The notes beneath the pieces were generated by a model, which worked only from the letters and a program-made list of their open reading frames with translations, was not told where the DNA came from and made no database searches. Position numbers and translations under genes: made by a program. A DNA stretch of 49,992 nucleotides, taken from assembly GCA_012799645.1 (NCBI GenBank), contig JAAZKV010000023.1:1-49992 (forward strand). The letters run 5' to 3'. Source of the stretch: Candidatus Iainarchaeum sp. (GTDB lineage: Archaea; Iainarchaeota; Iainarchaeia; Iainarchaeales; JAAZKV01). This document shows, one piece after another, positions 41,610-49,992 of this stretch. Numbering within the stretch: the stretch's first letter is position 1; each line of letters opens with the position of its first letter.

Positions 41610-41680
41610 GTTTAGTTTGAGTTTATTTGTATTACTTGGTGAGTAGATTTTATTATTTTTAATATATTTGGTGAATTTAT

Positions 41681-42457
41681 ATGGCAATAAGACCAGCAAA
41701 GTGTTACACAAATCCTAAAGGTGGAAGAAGGATAAGAAAAGGTGCTTCTGGACACGCAAGAAAAATTGGACACCAAAGAGCTTACACAAGAGTTGCAATA
41801 ACTGCACCAAGAAAAAATTATGTAGGAGCAACACCTGCTTTAAGAATTAGACAATTCAATATGGGAAACCCAATGTTACCCTACACTACTGTTGGAGAAC
41901 TAGTTGTTACAAAAAGTATTGATATTAGGGATAATGCTATTGAAAGTGCAAGACAAAGTATTAACAGAAAACTTGTAAAAACACTGGGAAAAGAAGGATT
42001 CTTTATGAAGGTAAGAGTATACCCTTCACACTTATTAAGAGAAAATAAACAAGCACAAGGAGCAGGAGCTGATCGTGTTTCACAAGGAATGAGCAGATCT
42101 TTCGGAGCTACAATTGGAAGAGCAACAAGAGTAAGAGCAGGACAAACAATATTTAGTGTATTGTGTATGGAAACACAAAAAAACCTAGTAAAAGAAGCAC
42201 TAAGATCGGCGAGAACAAAATTTCCGTGCAGTGTAAAAGTAGAATTTCATAATGATGTTAAAGGAATTGGGACAATACCAACAAAAGTAGTAGAAGAGAA
42301 AGCAGCAGCTGCAAAAGTAGAAACACCAACCGAAGGAACAGCAACACCTGAAGCAGGAAAAGCACCAGCAGCAGGGACAAAACCTGAAGCAGGAAAAGAA
42401 GCAACAGCAACAAAAACTGATACAAAAGCAACAGCACCTGCAGCGAAAAAGAAATAA
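41681..42457 (+). CDS. rpl10e: Ribosomal protein L10e (uL16)
   Basis: Large-subunit protein near the peptidyl-transferase centre, archaeal/eukaryotic L10e. MAIRPAKCYTNPKGGRR at the start, MGNPMLPYTTVGELV, GADRVSQGMSRSFGATIGRATRVRAGQTIFSV and the helix EALRSARTKFPC are diagnostic. The core ends near residue 205; a further 50 residues rich in Ala, Lys, Glu, Thr and Pro form a disordered tail uncommon in this family. GGTGA (41670-41674) precedes the ATG. An intrinsic terminator follows at 42475-42517. Confidence 0.95.
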   Translation: MAIRPAKCYTNPKGGRRIRKGASGHARKIGHQRAYTRVAITAPRKNYVGATPALRIRQFNMGNPMLPYTTVGELVVTKSIDIRDNAIESARQSINRKLVKTLGKEGFFMKVRVYPSHLLRENKQAQGAGADRVSQGMSRSFGATIGRATRVRAGQTIFSVLCMETQKNLVKEALRSARTKFPCSVKVEFHNDVKGIGTIPTKVVEEKAAAAKVETPTEGTATPEAGKAPAAGTKPEAGKEATATKTDTKATAPAAKKK

Positions 42458-42474
42458 AAACTAAAAAAATTTAA

Positions 42475-42517
42475 TTTTTGGTTGGATAATTTTTACAACC
42501 AAAAAAATCTTTTTTTT
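42475..42517 (+). terminator. Intrinsic terminator after L10e
   Basis: TTTTTGGTTG (42475-42484) pairs fully with CAACCAAAAA (42496-42505), a 10-bp stem with an 11-nt loop, followed by TCTTTTTTTT. This is a canonical stem-loop plus T-run 18 bp after the stop codon, a clear stem-loop terminator of a kind rarely obvious in this window. Confidence 0.75.
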
Positions 42518-42641
42518 AAATTTGCAAAACCAATTTTATTACAAAAAAATATTTACACAATCCTAACAAAAAAAACAATTTAATAATTGTTTTTAAATCA
42601 AAAAGAAAAATTTAATTACCTTTCGAAATAAAAAATAAAGT

Positions 42642-43622
42642 ATGTTACAAATAGAACTAACTGATGCTATCAAATCGTTAAAAAAAATTAAAGCAAAAAA
42701 AATAATGATACAAATACCTGAAGGGCTAAAAACAAATACTGAAAATATTGTTAATGAACTAGAACAAAAAGGATACAAGGTAATAACATCAATGGATCCT
42801 TGTTTTGGAGCGTGTGACATAAAACCAACAGAAGCAAAACAATTACAATGTGACGCAATACTACACATAGGGCACACAAAATTTATTGAAAAAAATAATG
42901 AAAAAATAATTTACGCCCCATTAAAATACAAATTAAAAAATTTTGAAGAAACCAAAAACAAAATAACACACTATTTATTGGACAATGGTTTTTCTTTTAT
43001 CGGAATTGTTACAACCGCACAATACTTACACTATTTACCTGAGTTAAAAAAACATTTTAAAAAAAATAAAATAAGAGCAGAAATATTGAAAGGAAAGAGG
43101 GTGGAAAATGGACAAGTGCTTGGATGTAATTATTCTAGTGCTAATGGGAGAGCAAAAACCATTCTTTATTTTGGGGACGGATTATTTCACCCTTTAGGAA
43201 TCCACTTTGGAACAAAAAAGGAAGTAATAATTTTTGATCCAATTCTTAACACGATAAAAACTCTTGATCAAGAAAAAAATGATTTTTTGAAAAAAAGATT
43301 TTTATTAATTGAAAAAGCAAAAACTGCTAAATCTTTCGCAATTCTTGTTTCAACAAAAATTGGACAAAACAGAATTTCTATTGCTGAAAAAATAAAAAAA
43401 GAATTAGAAGGTGCAGGAAAAAAAGTTTTTATTTGTTCAATGGATTATATTTCTGAAGAAAAATTACTAGGACTTGAAGTAGATGCACTAATCAACACTG
43501 CTTGTCCGAGATTATCAATTGATGATTTTATATCCTACAAAAAACCCTTACTAAACTACAACGAAGTAAAATATGTTTTAGGAAAAAGTTACAAAAACTA
43601 CAAAACGGAAATAATATACTAA
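42642..43622 (+). CDS. dph2: Diphthamide synthesis protein Dph2
   Basis: Non-canonical radical-SAM enzyme for the first step of diphthamide formation on archaeal EF2. Three cysteine sites that bind the 4Fe-4S cluster are visible at the family positions: DPCFGACD (C54 or C58), VLGCNYSSA (C162) and NTACPRLSIDD (C288). Length 326 is normal. It follows the L10e terminator by about 120 bp, has no clear Shine-Dalgarno, and converges with the UMP kinase gene across a T-rich spacer with long TTATTTCTTTTC-type repeats. Confidence 0.95.
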   Translation: MLQIELTDAIKSLKKIKAKKIMIQIPEGLKTNTENIVNELEQKGYKVITSMDPCFGACDIKPTEAKQLQCDAILHIGHTKFIEKNNEKIIYAPLKYKLKNFEETKNKITHYLLDNGFSFIGIVTTAQYLHYLPELKKHFKKNKIRAEILKGKRVENGQVLGCNYSSANGRAKTILYFGDGLFHPLGIHFGTKKEVIIFDPILNTIKTLDQEKNDFLKKRFLLIEKAKTAKSFAILVSTKIGQNRISIAEKIKKELEGAGKKVFICSMDYISEEKLLGLEVDALINTACPRLSIDDFISYKKPLLNYNEVKYVLGKSYKNYKTEIIY

Positions 43623-43802
43623 ATACACACCGCTTCTTTACTATTTACTTTTATTTTTTTATTATTTCTTTTTGTTTTATTTTGTTTCTTTTCATTTCTT
43701 TATTATTTCCTTTTTATTATTTTTTTATTCCAATTACCAGTTTCATTTCCATTTCTTTATTATTCTTTTTTTATTTCTTTTCATTTCTTTATTATTCTTT
43801 TT

Positions 43803-44672
43803 TTATTCATTCATAGTGGTTGTGTTTTCTGTTTGTACTATTGTTCCTTTGAATTCAGGAGCTCTTCTAACTATTGATTTGAAATTCTCAACATCATCTC
43901 CTGAAATAAAATATGATCTAATTTTACTTCTTTGAAGAATTGCTGCTGCATGTGGATCAACAAAAGTGTGTGCCCCAGGTTTTGATGCTTGTGCTTTCAA
44001 AAGTGAAACCATTTTTGTATGAGTTAATTCTTTATACAATTTTGCATTAGGTTCTTTTGCTGGATCTGCTGAATAAATTCCATCAACATTACTCACATTA
44101 ATAAAATCCGCGCCCAACAATTCAGCGATTATTGCAGCAACCGCATCAGTGGTTTGACCAGGAATTGTTCCCCCAAATATTGGAGTTTTTCCTAAAAGCA
44201 ACACTCTTTCTGCTTCTTTAGGATCAGTTAGTACCCCCCTCCAAGAATTATCAATCCCATAAGTGAAAAATAAAGCATTTGCTCTTGTAACAGCAATTCC
44301 AACCTCATCAAGTTCAAAATTGTTAGCCCCCATTGATTTTGCTCCTGCTTGATACACACGAGCCACTCTCCCCCCACCAATAACTAAAACAAATTGATTC
44401 CCTTCCCTAATCAACTCATTCAAAACTTCACAAAACTTAGCTATTTCAGGAGCTCTTAATTTTTCATTAAAAAAAACTGATCCACCCAAACTAACTACAA
44501 AAATCTTTTCATTAGTGTTTTGAGGATACGGATTGTAAGGTTGATAAGTGTTTTCGCTTGAAGAAGCACTTTCAGTAGACGAAGTTGATTCAGTTGGTCT
44601 TGGAGTACCATCCCATTTTTCAAACAAATCAAACATCCAATCCCACTCCCCCAATGGTTTATTATAACACAT
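43803..44672 (-). CDS. pyrH: UMP kinase with N-terminal extension
   Basis: Archaeal-type amino-acid-kinase-fold enzyme converting UMP to UDP. The core begins at about residue 56: FVVSLGGSVFF, LVIGGGRVARVYQAGAK, TPIFGGTIPGQTTDAVAA and NVSNVDGIYSADP are diagnostic. The first 55 residues include a Trp-rich MFDLFEKWDGTPRP segment and a Ser/Thr/Pro/Tyr-rich disordered run, making it longer (289) than the usual 225 residues. The start is open: ATG 44672 has a TATA box CTTTATAAAA about 22 bp upstream (leaderless), while ATG 44636 has GGGGAGTGGG upstream. It is divergent from aRF1. Confidence 0.93.
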   Translation of the reverse strand: MCYNKPLGEWDWMFDLFEKWDGTPRPTESTSSTESASSSENTYQPYNPYPQNTNEKIFVVSLGGSVFFNEKLRAPEIAKFCEVLNELIREGNQFVLVIGGGRVARVYQAGAKSMGANNFELDEVGIAVTRANALFFTYGIDNSWRGVLTDPKEAERVLLLGKTPIFGGTIPGQTTDAVAAIIAELLGADFINVSNVDGIYSADPAKEPNAKLYKELTHTKMVSLLKAQASKPGAHTFVDPHAAAILQRSKIRSYFISGDDVENFKSIVRRAPEFKGTIVQTENTTTMNE

Positions 44673-44893
44673 TTTTTTATAAAATCAATAGCTTTTATAA
44701 AGTAACGAAACCGAATAATAATGGAAATTGTGGTATAAAAACTTTATCCAACAAACAAAACACCACCACCAAAATAATTAAATAAAAAAAAATAAAAAAA
44801 TAAAAATATTAAAAAAAATGAAAACAAAAAAATGAATAAACAAAAATTGAAAAAAAAAATAAAATAAATAAAAATTAATCAAAGTGAAAAAAA

Positions 44894-46147
44894 ATGGCCA
44901 GAGAACTAAAATTAAACGAAGTGAGTGAAGCGGATCTTGCTGTATTCAAAAAGAAACTAAAAATGCTTGAAGGATTCAAAGGAAGACACACCGAACTAAT
45001 CACACAATACATTCCGCCAGAAACAGATCGTGGAACAGTAATGAACCAACTAAATGAAGAAATTAATCAAAGCTCAAACATAAAAAGTCCCCAAACAAGA
45101 AAAAATGTACAAGGAGCGTTAAGAAAAATTATTGGATTTTTGAAAAACATTAACTTCAAACTACCACCAAACGGAATCGTAGTATTTGCAGGAAATGTGT
45201 CAGAAACTGATGGGCGATCAGATATTAGATTATTCACTATTAATCCAATAAGACCACTAAAATCAAAACTATACTGGTGCGACTCATCATTCCACGTGGA
45301 TTACTTAAAAGAAATGCTAACCCCAAACGATTTTTACGCACTAATGACAATTGATAAAGGAGAAGCAACAATTGCACAACTAATCGGAAAAAAATACGAA
45401 ATCGTAGGACACTTCACCTCACTAGTTCCAGGAAAGTCAAGAGCAGGAGGCCAAAGTGCTCAACGTTTCGAAAGATTAAGAGAAGAAGCAACAAACAATT
45501 TTTTCAAAATCGCCGGAGAAAGATTTAACGGATACTTTGAACCACACAAAGATAAAATAAAAGGAATAGTAATAGGAGGGCCAGGGCAAACAAAAAATTA
45601 TTTTATGGAAAAAAAAGTAATAAACCACGAACTAGAAAAAAAAGTAATAGGGGTAATTGACACATCATACACTGATGAAGGCGGAATAAGAGAACTCGTA
45701 CAAAAAAGCAGTGAATTACTAAAAGATTCTGAATTAATAAAAGAAAAAGAAATACTTGAAAAATTCATTGGAGAAATCGCAAAAGATGGACTCGCAACTT
45801 ACGGACAAAAAGAAGTAGAACAAACAATAGAAGAAGGAAGAGTAGCAACACTAATAATTTCAGAAGACATACCTTGGATGGTTTATAGAAAAACCTGCGA
45901 ACACTGCAACAATGACACATTTGAAACAATAAAAGAACACGAAACATTCAGAGAAGTTGATCTAAGGTGTGGAAATTGTAAATCAAAAATAGAAGTGACA
46001 GAAGAAATGGATTACATTGATTGGTTAATGGAAAAAGCAAAAAACACTGGAGCAGAAGTGAGAGTAATAAGCACCGAAACAAACGAAGGAAAAAACTTTT
46101 ACGAAGGATTTGGAGGAATTGGAGCAATACTAAGATACAAAATCTAA
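44894..46147 (+). CDS. prf1: Peptide chain release factor aRF1
   Basis: Archaeal release factor reading all three stop codons. NIKS (residues 62-65) decodes the stop, GGQ (185-187 in SRAGGQSAQRFERLR) triggers peptide release, and a C-terminal zinc-type domain is present with CEHCNND and CGNCKSK. The GGQ context reads GKSRAGGQ and not GKHRAGGQ, a minor change. Length 417 is normal. AAAGTGAAAAAAA precedes the ATG. It is divergent from the UMP kinase. Confidence 0.97.
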   Translation: MARELKLNEVSEADLAVFKKKLKMLEGFKGRHTELITQYIPPETDRGTVMNQLNEEINQSSNIKSPQTRKNVQGALRKIIGFLKNINFKLPPNGIVVFAGNVSETDGRSDIRLFTINPIRPLKSKLYWCDSSFHVDYLKEMLTPNDFYALMTIDKGEATIAQLIGKKYEIVGHFTSLVPGKSRAGGQSAQRFERLREEATNNFFKIAGERFNGYFEPHKDKIKGIVIGGPGQTKNYFMEKKVINHELEKKVIGVIDTSYTDEGGIRELVQKSSELLKDSELIKEKEILEKFIGEIAKDGLATYGQKEVEQTIEEGRVATLIISEDIPWMVYRKTCEHCNNDTFETIKEHETFREVDLRCGNCKSKIEVTEEMDYIDWLMEKAKNTGAEVRVISTETNEGKNFYEGFGGIGAILRYKI

Positions 46148-46275
46148 AATAAAAAAAATGAAAAAATAAAAATTACAAATATGAAAAACCATAAGAATAA
46201 AAAATTATAAAAATAATCAAAAAACAAAAACAACAATAAACACAATTTATTGGACAATATTTTTGGGGCGAAAAA

Positions 46276-47535
46276 ATGGATAAAGAAATTTTATTTATTA
46301 CAAACACCCCCCCCTTGAAAGGAAAAATAAAACAAAGATACTCTGATTTTATTGTAGAAGAAGTAACACGCGAAGGAATATGCGAAGTACAAAGATACAA
46401 CAAACCACTAGAAAAAAGAAATTTTGAAAAAATGCGCATACCAGAAAAACCAGAAAATAAAGAACACCTAATTCTAGAAATGGAAAAAATAAACACTGAC
46501 ACAAACACCGCAATCGCACTAATATCAAGAGGAATAAACACCAGCAAAAAAAGAATAGGATACGCAGGACTAAAAGACAAAAGAGGAATAACCGCACAAA
46601 GAATAAGCATATACCAACCAGACATAAAAAAAATAGAAAATTTCGGAGTAAAAGGAATAGAACTAAGAAACCCCAAATGGGGAGAAAGAATAGAACTAGG
46701 AGAACTACAAGGAAATAATTTCACAATAACAATTAGAGATATTAGTGAAACAAAAGAAGAAATAGAAAAGATTGTCCAACAATTTGTGTTTGAGTGTGGC
46801 GGAGGAATTCCTAACTATTTTGGTAACCAAAGATTTGGGGGCAAAAGACAAATCACCCACAGAGTAGGTAAACTTTTACTTTTACAAGATTTCAAAAGCG
46901 CAATAGAACTATACTTAACAGAAACTTATGAAGAAGAAAAACCCAATTTAAAAAATGCGCGAATAAATTTAGCAAAAACAATGGATTATTCAAAAGCACT
47001 AAAAGAATTTCCTTTCGAAGCAAGAACAGAAAGAGCAATACTAAACCACTTAGTCCAACACCCAAACGATTACGCAAACGCATTCAGCGTATTACCAAAA
47101 AAAATGAGATACTTATTCACCCACGCATACCAAAGTTATTTATTCAACAAAATGATAAAAGAACGAATAAAAATACTTGGAAAAAAAGCACTAACACCAC
47201 AAGAAGGAGATATTTTGGAAGAAGGAGAAGTAACAGCACTATTACCAGGATATGAAAGTGAATTCGCTAAAGGAATACAAGGAGAAATAGAACAAAAAAT
47301 TCTTCAAGAAGAAAACATGGAATTAAAAAATTTTAAAGTAGATAGGATTGCAGAAATATCAAGCCAAGGAAGTAGAAAAAAAATATCACTAAAACCCCAA
47401 AACATGTACTTGGACAAAATTGGAGAAGATGAGTTTAACGAAGGGAAAAAATACGCAACCATAAAATTTTATTTAACAAAAGGAAACTATGCCACAACAA
47501 TAATGCAAGAACTAATAAAAGAAGAAATATTTTAA
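46276..47535 (+). CDS. truD: tRNA pseudouridine synthase TruD
   Basis: Pseudouridine synthase of the TruD/Pus7 family, making pseudouridine 13 in tRNA. Catalytic Asp101 lies in YAGLKDKRGITAQR (96-109), and the second TruD motif NYFGNQRFGG (180-189) is intact. FIVEEVTREG at the start is also typical. Length 419 is normal. GGGGCGAAAAAA precedes the ATG. It follows aRF1 with a 128-bp spacer and converges with the next gene; between them a repeat of TATTTTAGAACAATTATTT occurs. Confidence 0.96.
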   Translation: MDKEILFITNTPPLKGKIKQRYSDFIVEEVTREGICEVQRYNKPLEKRNFEKMRIPEKPENKEHLILEMEKINTDTNTAIALISRGINTSKKRIGYAGLKDKRGITAQRISIYQPDIKKIENFGVKGIELRNPKWGERIELGELQGNNFTITIRDISETKEEIEKIVQQFVFECGGGIPNYFGNQRFGGKRQITHRVGKLLLLQDFKSAIELYLTETYEEEKPNLKNARINLAKTMDYSKALKEFPFEARTERAILNHLVQHPNDYANAFSVLPKKMRYLFTHAYQSYLFNKMIKERIKILGKKALTPQEGDILEEGEVTALLPGYESEFAKGIQGEIEQKILQEENMELKNFKVDRIAEISSQGSRKKISLKPQNMYLDKIGEDEFNEGKKYATIKFYLTKGNYATTIMQELIKEEIF

Positions 47536-47638
47536 AAAAACATTTTAGAAAAAATTTATGACAAATATTTTAGAACAATTATTTCAGAACAAGTATTTTA
47601 GAACAATTATTTTGAATAAAAATTTTATTCACTAATTT

Positions 47639-48649
47639 TTAGAGAACAAAATAGTTCAAAAATATTGACACCCAAATCACAGAATTGAGTAAAACTATTA
47701 ACCAAATAAGTAAAACTATTTCCCACTCTCTTCTAGGACCAAAAATTTTTATTATTAATTTCGCAAAATCATACCTTGTTTTTTTATCAGGATAATTAGG
47801 GATTGATAATTTCCCATTTTTTAGCAAAGTATACGGCCTGAATTTTCTTTGAGTAGCATCATCTCTATTAGTTAACATTTTTAGTAAAAAGAAATCAATC
47901 ATGTGTGGAATGAAAAGCAAGAAAACAAAAATCACGAAATAAATATTTTGTGAATATAAAGCAAACCCTGCAATGCTTGATCCAATTAGTAAAGTTCCTG
48001 AATCTCCAGGAAATGCTTTTGCTGGAAATCTGTTAAATACTAATAATCCTAAAATTATTGCGTTTAGTGAGAAAAAAAGAAAACTCAATTCTTGAGAAAC
48101 TTGAATAGCAACAAGAGTTATTATTGATGTAATAATAAAACTTGAACCAATCGTCCACCCATTTAACCCTTCAAAAGTATTACTAAAACTAGCAATTCCT
48201 GCAAAATAAAGTGCGAGAATAATTACTATAATTACTCCGAAAAAATCAAAAATGCTTGTTGGAGTGAATAACAAATACGCAACAATTAGTGAAACAAACG
48301 CTATTGGTAATGCTCGTTGAATCCAACTCAATGGTTTCGAAAGGAATTTGTTTTTTGAATCATCAACAAAACCAATTAGAGCAAAAACACTAACCGCAAA
48401 ACCAACAAAAAGTAATTTTAGTTCAAAACCAAAAAAGAAAAAATAAGAAAAAATAATTAACCAAAAAGGAACAACAAGAGCCACCCCTACACTCTCCGCA
48501 ACAAGAGGTTCGTTTAATTTATTAATATCCTTTCCAACAATTTTTTTTGAAAAATTTCTTTTAATTACAAAAAAAACAAAACAAACCGATAACAAAAACA
48601 AAAATAGTGGAGTAAAAGTAATGAAATTAATTGAACCCAAATCAAACAT
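47639..48649 (-). CDS. GlcNAc-1-phosphate transferase family protein (PNPT; Alg7/AglH-like)
   Basis: Integral membrane enzyme that transfers a sugar-1-phosphate from a UDP-sugar to a polyprenyl phosphate, starting a glycan. About ten hydrophobic segments are seen. PNPT motifs: GFVDDSKNKFLSKP (the Asp-Asp pair, about 95), SNTFEGLNGWTIGSS (about 157) and KAFPGDSGTLLIG (about 212), all standard for Alg7/MraY. Archaeal members start protein N-glycosylation, so AglH-like is likely, but the substrate is inference. Length 336. It lies near a flippase-like LPG-synthase-TM protein, which may also serve glycolipid or surface-layer synthesis. Confidence 0.9.
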   Translation of the reverse strand: MFDLGSINFITFTPLFLFLLSVCFVFFVIKRNFSKKIVGKDINKLNEPLVAESVGVALVVPFWLIIFSYFFFFGFELKLLFVGFAVSVFALIGFVDDSKNKFLSKPLSWIQRALPIAFVSLIVAYLLFTPTSIFDFFGVIIVIILALYFAGIASFSNTFEGLNGWTIGSSFIITSIITLVAIQVSQELSFLFFSLNAIILGLLVFNRFPAKAFPGDSGTLLIGSSIAGFALYSQNIYFVIFVFLLFIPHMIDFFLLKMLTNRDDATQRKFRPYTLLKNGKLSIPNYPDKKTRYDFAKLIIKIFGPRREWEIVLLIWLIVLLNSVIWVSIFLNYFVL

Positions 48650-48950
48650 TTAAACCACTTTAACAAAAATTTTACACACAATTAATAACTTAACCAACCA
48701 ACCACTAAATTAAATGTTATTTAAATACTAAATTATTCAACTACCAAATTATCCAACTAACAAATTATTTAATTATTAAATTGTTTAATTAAATAAATTG
48801 AAAAAGTGTTTTTATAATTAAGTATTTTCCCAACAAACAACTTTTATAAATTTCAATATTCAAATTACTTATTTTTTATTTTATTTTTTAATTCATTTTT
48901 GAATTACTTTTAAACAATTTATTTTTTTTATTTTTAAATTATTTTTAAAA
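48650..48950. other. AT-rich spacer between PNPT and LPG-synthase-TM genes
   Basis: About 301 bp without a gene. The part nearest the PNPT start has three imperfect copies of a 15-bp repeat (on the minus strand, ATAATTTGGTAGTTG-like). TATA-like sequences on the minus strand lie near 48841-48852 (TTTATAAAAG) and near 48812-48825, which could drive a PNPT transcript with a long leader. No Shine-Dalgarno of GGTGA type was seen. Confidence 0.5.
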
Positions 48951-49928
48951 TTATTTTTTGTTTGGTTTTATTTTGATTTGTGTTGTTAGTAAACTTAAAA
49001 TTGTTGGAATGAATAATCTAACTACTCCGAACAAAATTAGTATTGCTGCTATTTGTGATAAGTTTAGGGATATTTGTGAAAACTCAGGCATTGCTAAAAA
49101 AATAAATCCTGCTGCTTCAACTAACCCTACTCCTCTTGGTAGAACTGGGGTTCTTTCAAGAATAGAGATTATGATAAACAAAAATGCTAGTGGGAAAAGC
49201 TCTATTGGGACACTTAGCGCAAAAAAACAATAGTATAAAGCAAAAAATTCAAACAATAATGATGCTCCTGAAAGAACCAGTACTTTCAAAAAATTTTTTT
49301 TTGGAACAACTTGTAAATAATTCGAGTATTCGTAAAAGTATTTTTTTAGAACCAAAAAACCTCTCCAGATTTTTCCAAGTTCTCCAAAAATCGCTGAAAT
49401 CATTAACCCAATTTTTTTGTTTAATGGAAGCAAAAATAATGCTGATGCTAGTATTATTACTGAAAACCCTGAGAGCAAACCAAAAAGAGCAACTATTGAT
49501 AATTGTGTTTCTAACAATACTACCCAAACAACTAAACTTGATAAAACAGTGAGCATAAAAAACTTTAACCCCTTAACCACCATTGCTGCTGAAATTGATT
49601 GAGAATAAGACACTCCAAAATGTTCTTTTGCTTTAATTGATCTTAACGCTTCAGAACCCACTTGAACAGGAGTAAGAGCCCCATACACACAAGAAAAACC
49701 AACAATAATAGAGTTCCAAAATGTTACCTTTTTGTTGTTTTTTAGTAACAAAGCCCAAGGAATTATCCATAAAACAATAGAAAGTAGGAAAAAAAGCACT
49801 GCCATCGCGAAAAAATAAGGGTTGGCTGATAAAATTACTGGTAACGCGCCAGTTAACCCTGTTATAACCCCATACCCTGCAAATACTAGTACTAGAAAAA
49901 CAATACTGTATTTTAAGTATTTTTCCAT
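48951..49928 (-). CDS. LPG-synthase-TM (UPF0104/flippase-like) membrane protein
   Basis: Integral membrane protein of the lysylphosphatidylglycerol-synthase TM family (archaeal AglD/flippase-like branch). 325 residues with about seven to eight hydrophobic helices. Family features: SANPYFFAMAVLFFLLSIVLW, GALTPVQVGSEALRSIKAKEHFG (the conserved G-P...G-E-xxR region) and LPRGVGLVEAAGFIFLAM (the second G-x-G-E-AA motif). These proteins are proposed to move or modify polyprenyl-linked lipids; it may cooperate with the nearby PNPT. It starts with ATG 49928 directly downstream of a 16-bp tandem repeat that runs off the window. Confidence 0.85.
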   Translation of the reverse strand: MEKYLKYSIVFLVLVFAGYGVITGLTGALPVILSANPYFFAMAVLFFLLSIVLWIIPWALLLKNNKKVTFWNSIIVGFSCVYGALTPVQVGSEALRSIKAKEHFGVSYSQSISAAMVVKGLKFFMLTVLSSLVVWVVLLETQLSIVALFGLLSGFSVIILASALFLLPLNKKIGLMISAIFGELGKIWRGFLVLKKYFYEYSNYLQVVPKKNFLKVLVLSGASLLFEFFALYYCFFALSVPIELFPLAFLFIIISILERTPVLPRGVGLVEAAGFIFLAMPEFSQISLNLSQIAAILILFGVVRLFIPTILSLLTTQIKIKPNKK

Positions 49929-49938
49929 AACAATAACC

Positions 49939-49992
49939 TAACTGCTATAAAATCTAACTGCTATAAAATCTAACTGCTATAAAATCTAACTG
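49939..49992. repeat. 16-bp tandem repeat upstream of the flippase-like gene
   Basis: The unit TAACTGCTATAAAATC occurs three times plus a partial copy, and the array continues beyond the window. On the minus strand each unit reads GATTTTATAGCAGTTA, which contains a TATA-like TTTTATAG, so each copy could act as a TATA box for the gene starting at 49928. Confidence 0.95.

Noticed and set aside
41637-41661. Seven-codon upstream frame (GTG AGT AGA ...) ahead of L10e
   Set aside because: Starts at a GTG inside an apparent GGTGA motif without its own ribosome site; too short to support.
43672-43935. Plus-strand open frame of 87 codons between dph2 and pyrH
   Set aside because: It is a T-rich artefact of Phe/Leu/Ser codons that runs into the pyrH gene on the other strand.
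49939-49992. Possible CRISPR or att-type repeat
   Set aside because: Units are directly adjacent with no spacers and no integrase is nearby.

Overview
This is a gene-dense, very AT-rich stretch of an archaeal chromosome. The archaeal assignment rests on the gene content: a complete exosome (Rrp4, Rrp41, Rrp42), a proteasome alpha subunit, SBDS, prefoldin beta, KEOPS Pcc1, RNase P proteins Pop5 and Rpp30, RNA polymerase Rpo12, ribosomal proteins eL15, eL43 and L10e, initiation factors aIF1A, aIF2-beta and aIF5A, aRF1, RIO1, MCM, topoisomerase VI A and B, Mre11, Dph2 and a presenilin-type protease. Low GC, compact genes, a class II (not class I) lysyl-tRNA synthetase and split or lysine-tailed proteins would fit a small-genome lineage such as DPANN (Woesearchaeota/Pacearchaeota-like), but that placement is inference. 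No transposon, prophage or CRISPR array was seen.

Layout. 1-8.4 kb: tRNA synthetases LysRS, TrpRS and SerRS, mixed with two unrecognised genes, a GNAT acetyltransferase, a PHP-domain protein and a small Hin-like DNA-binding protein. A TATA box followed by a long hairpin lies ahead of trpS. 8.5-17.1 kb: one minus-strand block in the order eL15, Rpp30, Pop5, (spacer), PsmA, SBDS, Rrp4, Rrp41, Rrp42, eL43, Rpo12, Pcc1, prefoldin beta, DHH protein. This is the classic archaeal RNA-processing/proteasome superoperon, nearly intact. 17.2-18.4 kb: a tRNA-thiolation PP-loop enzyme.

18.5-23.5 kb: a minus-strand cluster reading NYN-domain protein, PATAN/DUF2226-like protein, Roadblock-like protein, MinD ATPase, LSm protein and a large Ser-rich coiled-coil protein. 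It looks like an uncharacterised MinD/Roadblock system and is the best candidate here for undescribed biology. A second protein with the same N-terminal helical domain, plus membrane helices, lies at 26.7-27.4 kb. 23.6-28.2 kb: aIF5A, a TIM-barrel-like protein, the PP-loop half of a split ThiI, a small unknown protein, a HIT protein and two membrane proteins.

28.4-38.8 kb: mainly plus-strand information genes: MCM, presenilin-like protease, (VTT membrane protein on minus), aIF2-beta, DUF424, aIF1A, RIO1, Pno1-like KH protein and topoisomerase VI B and A. 38.9-50 kb: Mre11, the THUMP half of ThiI with an apparently dead PP-loop, tRNA-Cys, L10e with an intrinsic terminator, Dph2, UMP kinase, aRF1, TruD, a GlcNAc-1-phosphate transferase-type enzyme and an LPG-synthase-TM/flippase-like protein.

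Regulatory signals. Many starts follow a GGTGA-type Shine-Dalgarno, sometimes overlapping the upstream stop. A recurring CTTTTTAA-type element sits about 40-115 bp ahead of several housekeeping genes and is probably the TATA/BRE region. Some membrane-protein genes look leaderless, with a TATA box about 23 bp before the ATG. Start sites below were moved from the longest frame whenever such a signal, or family length, supported an internal start.
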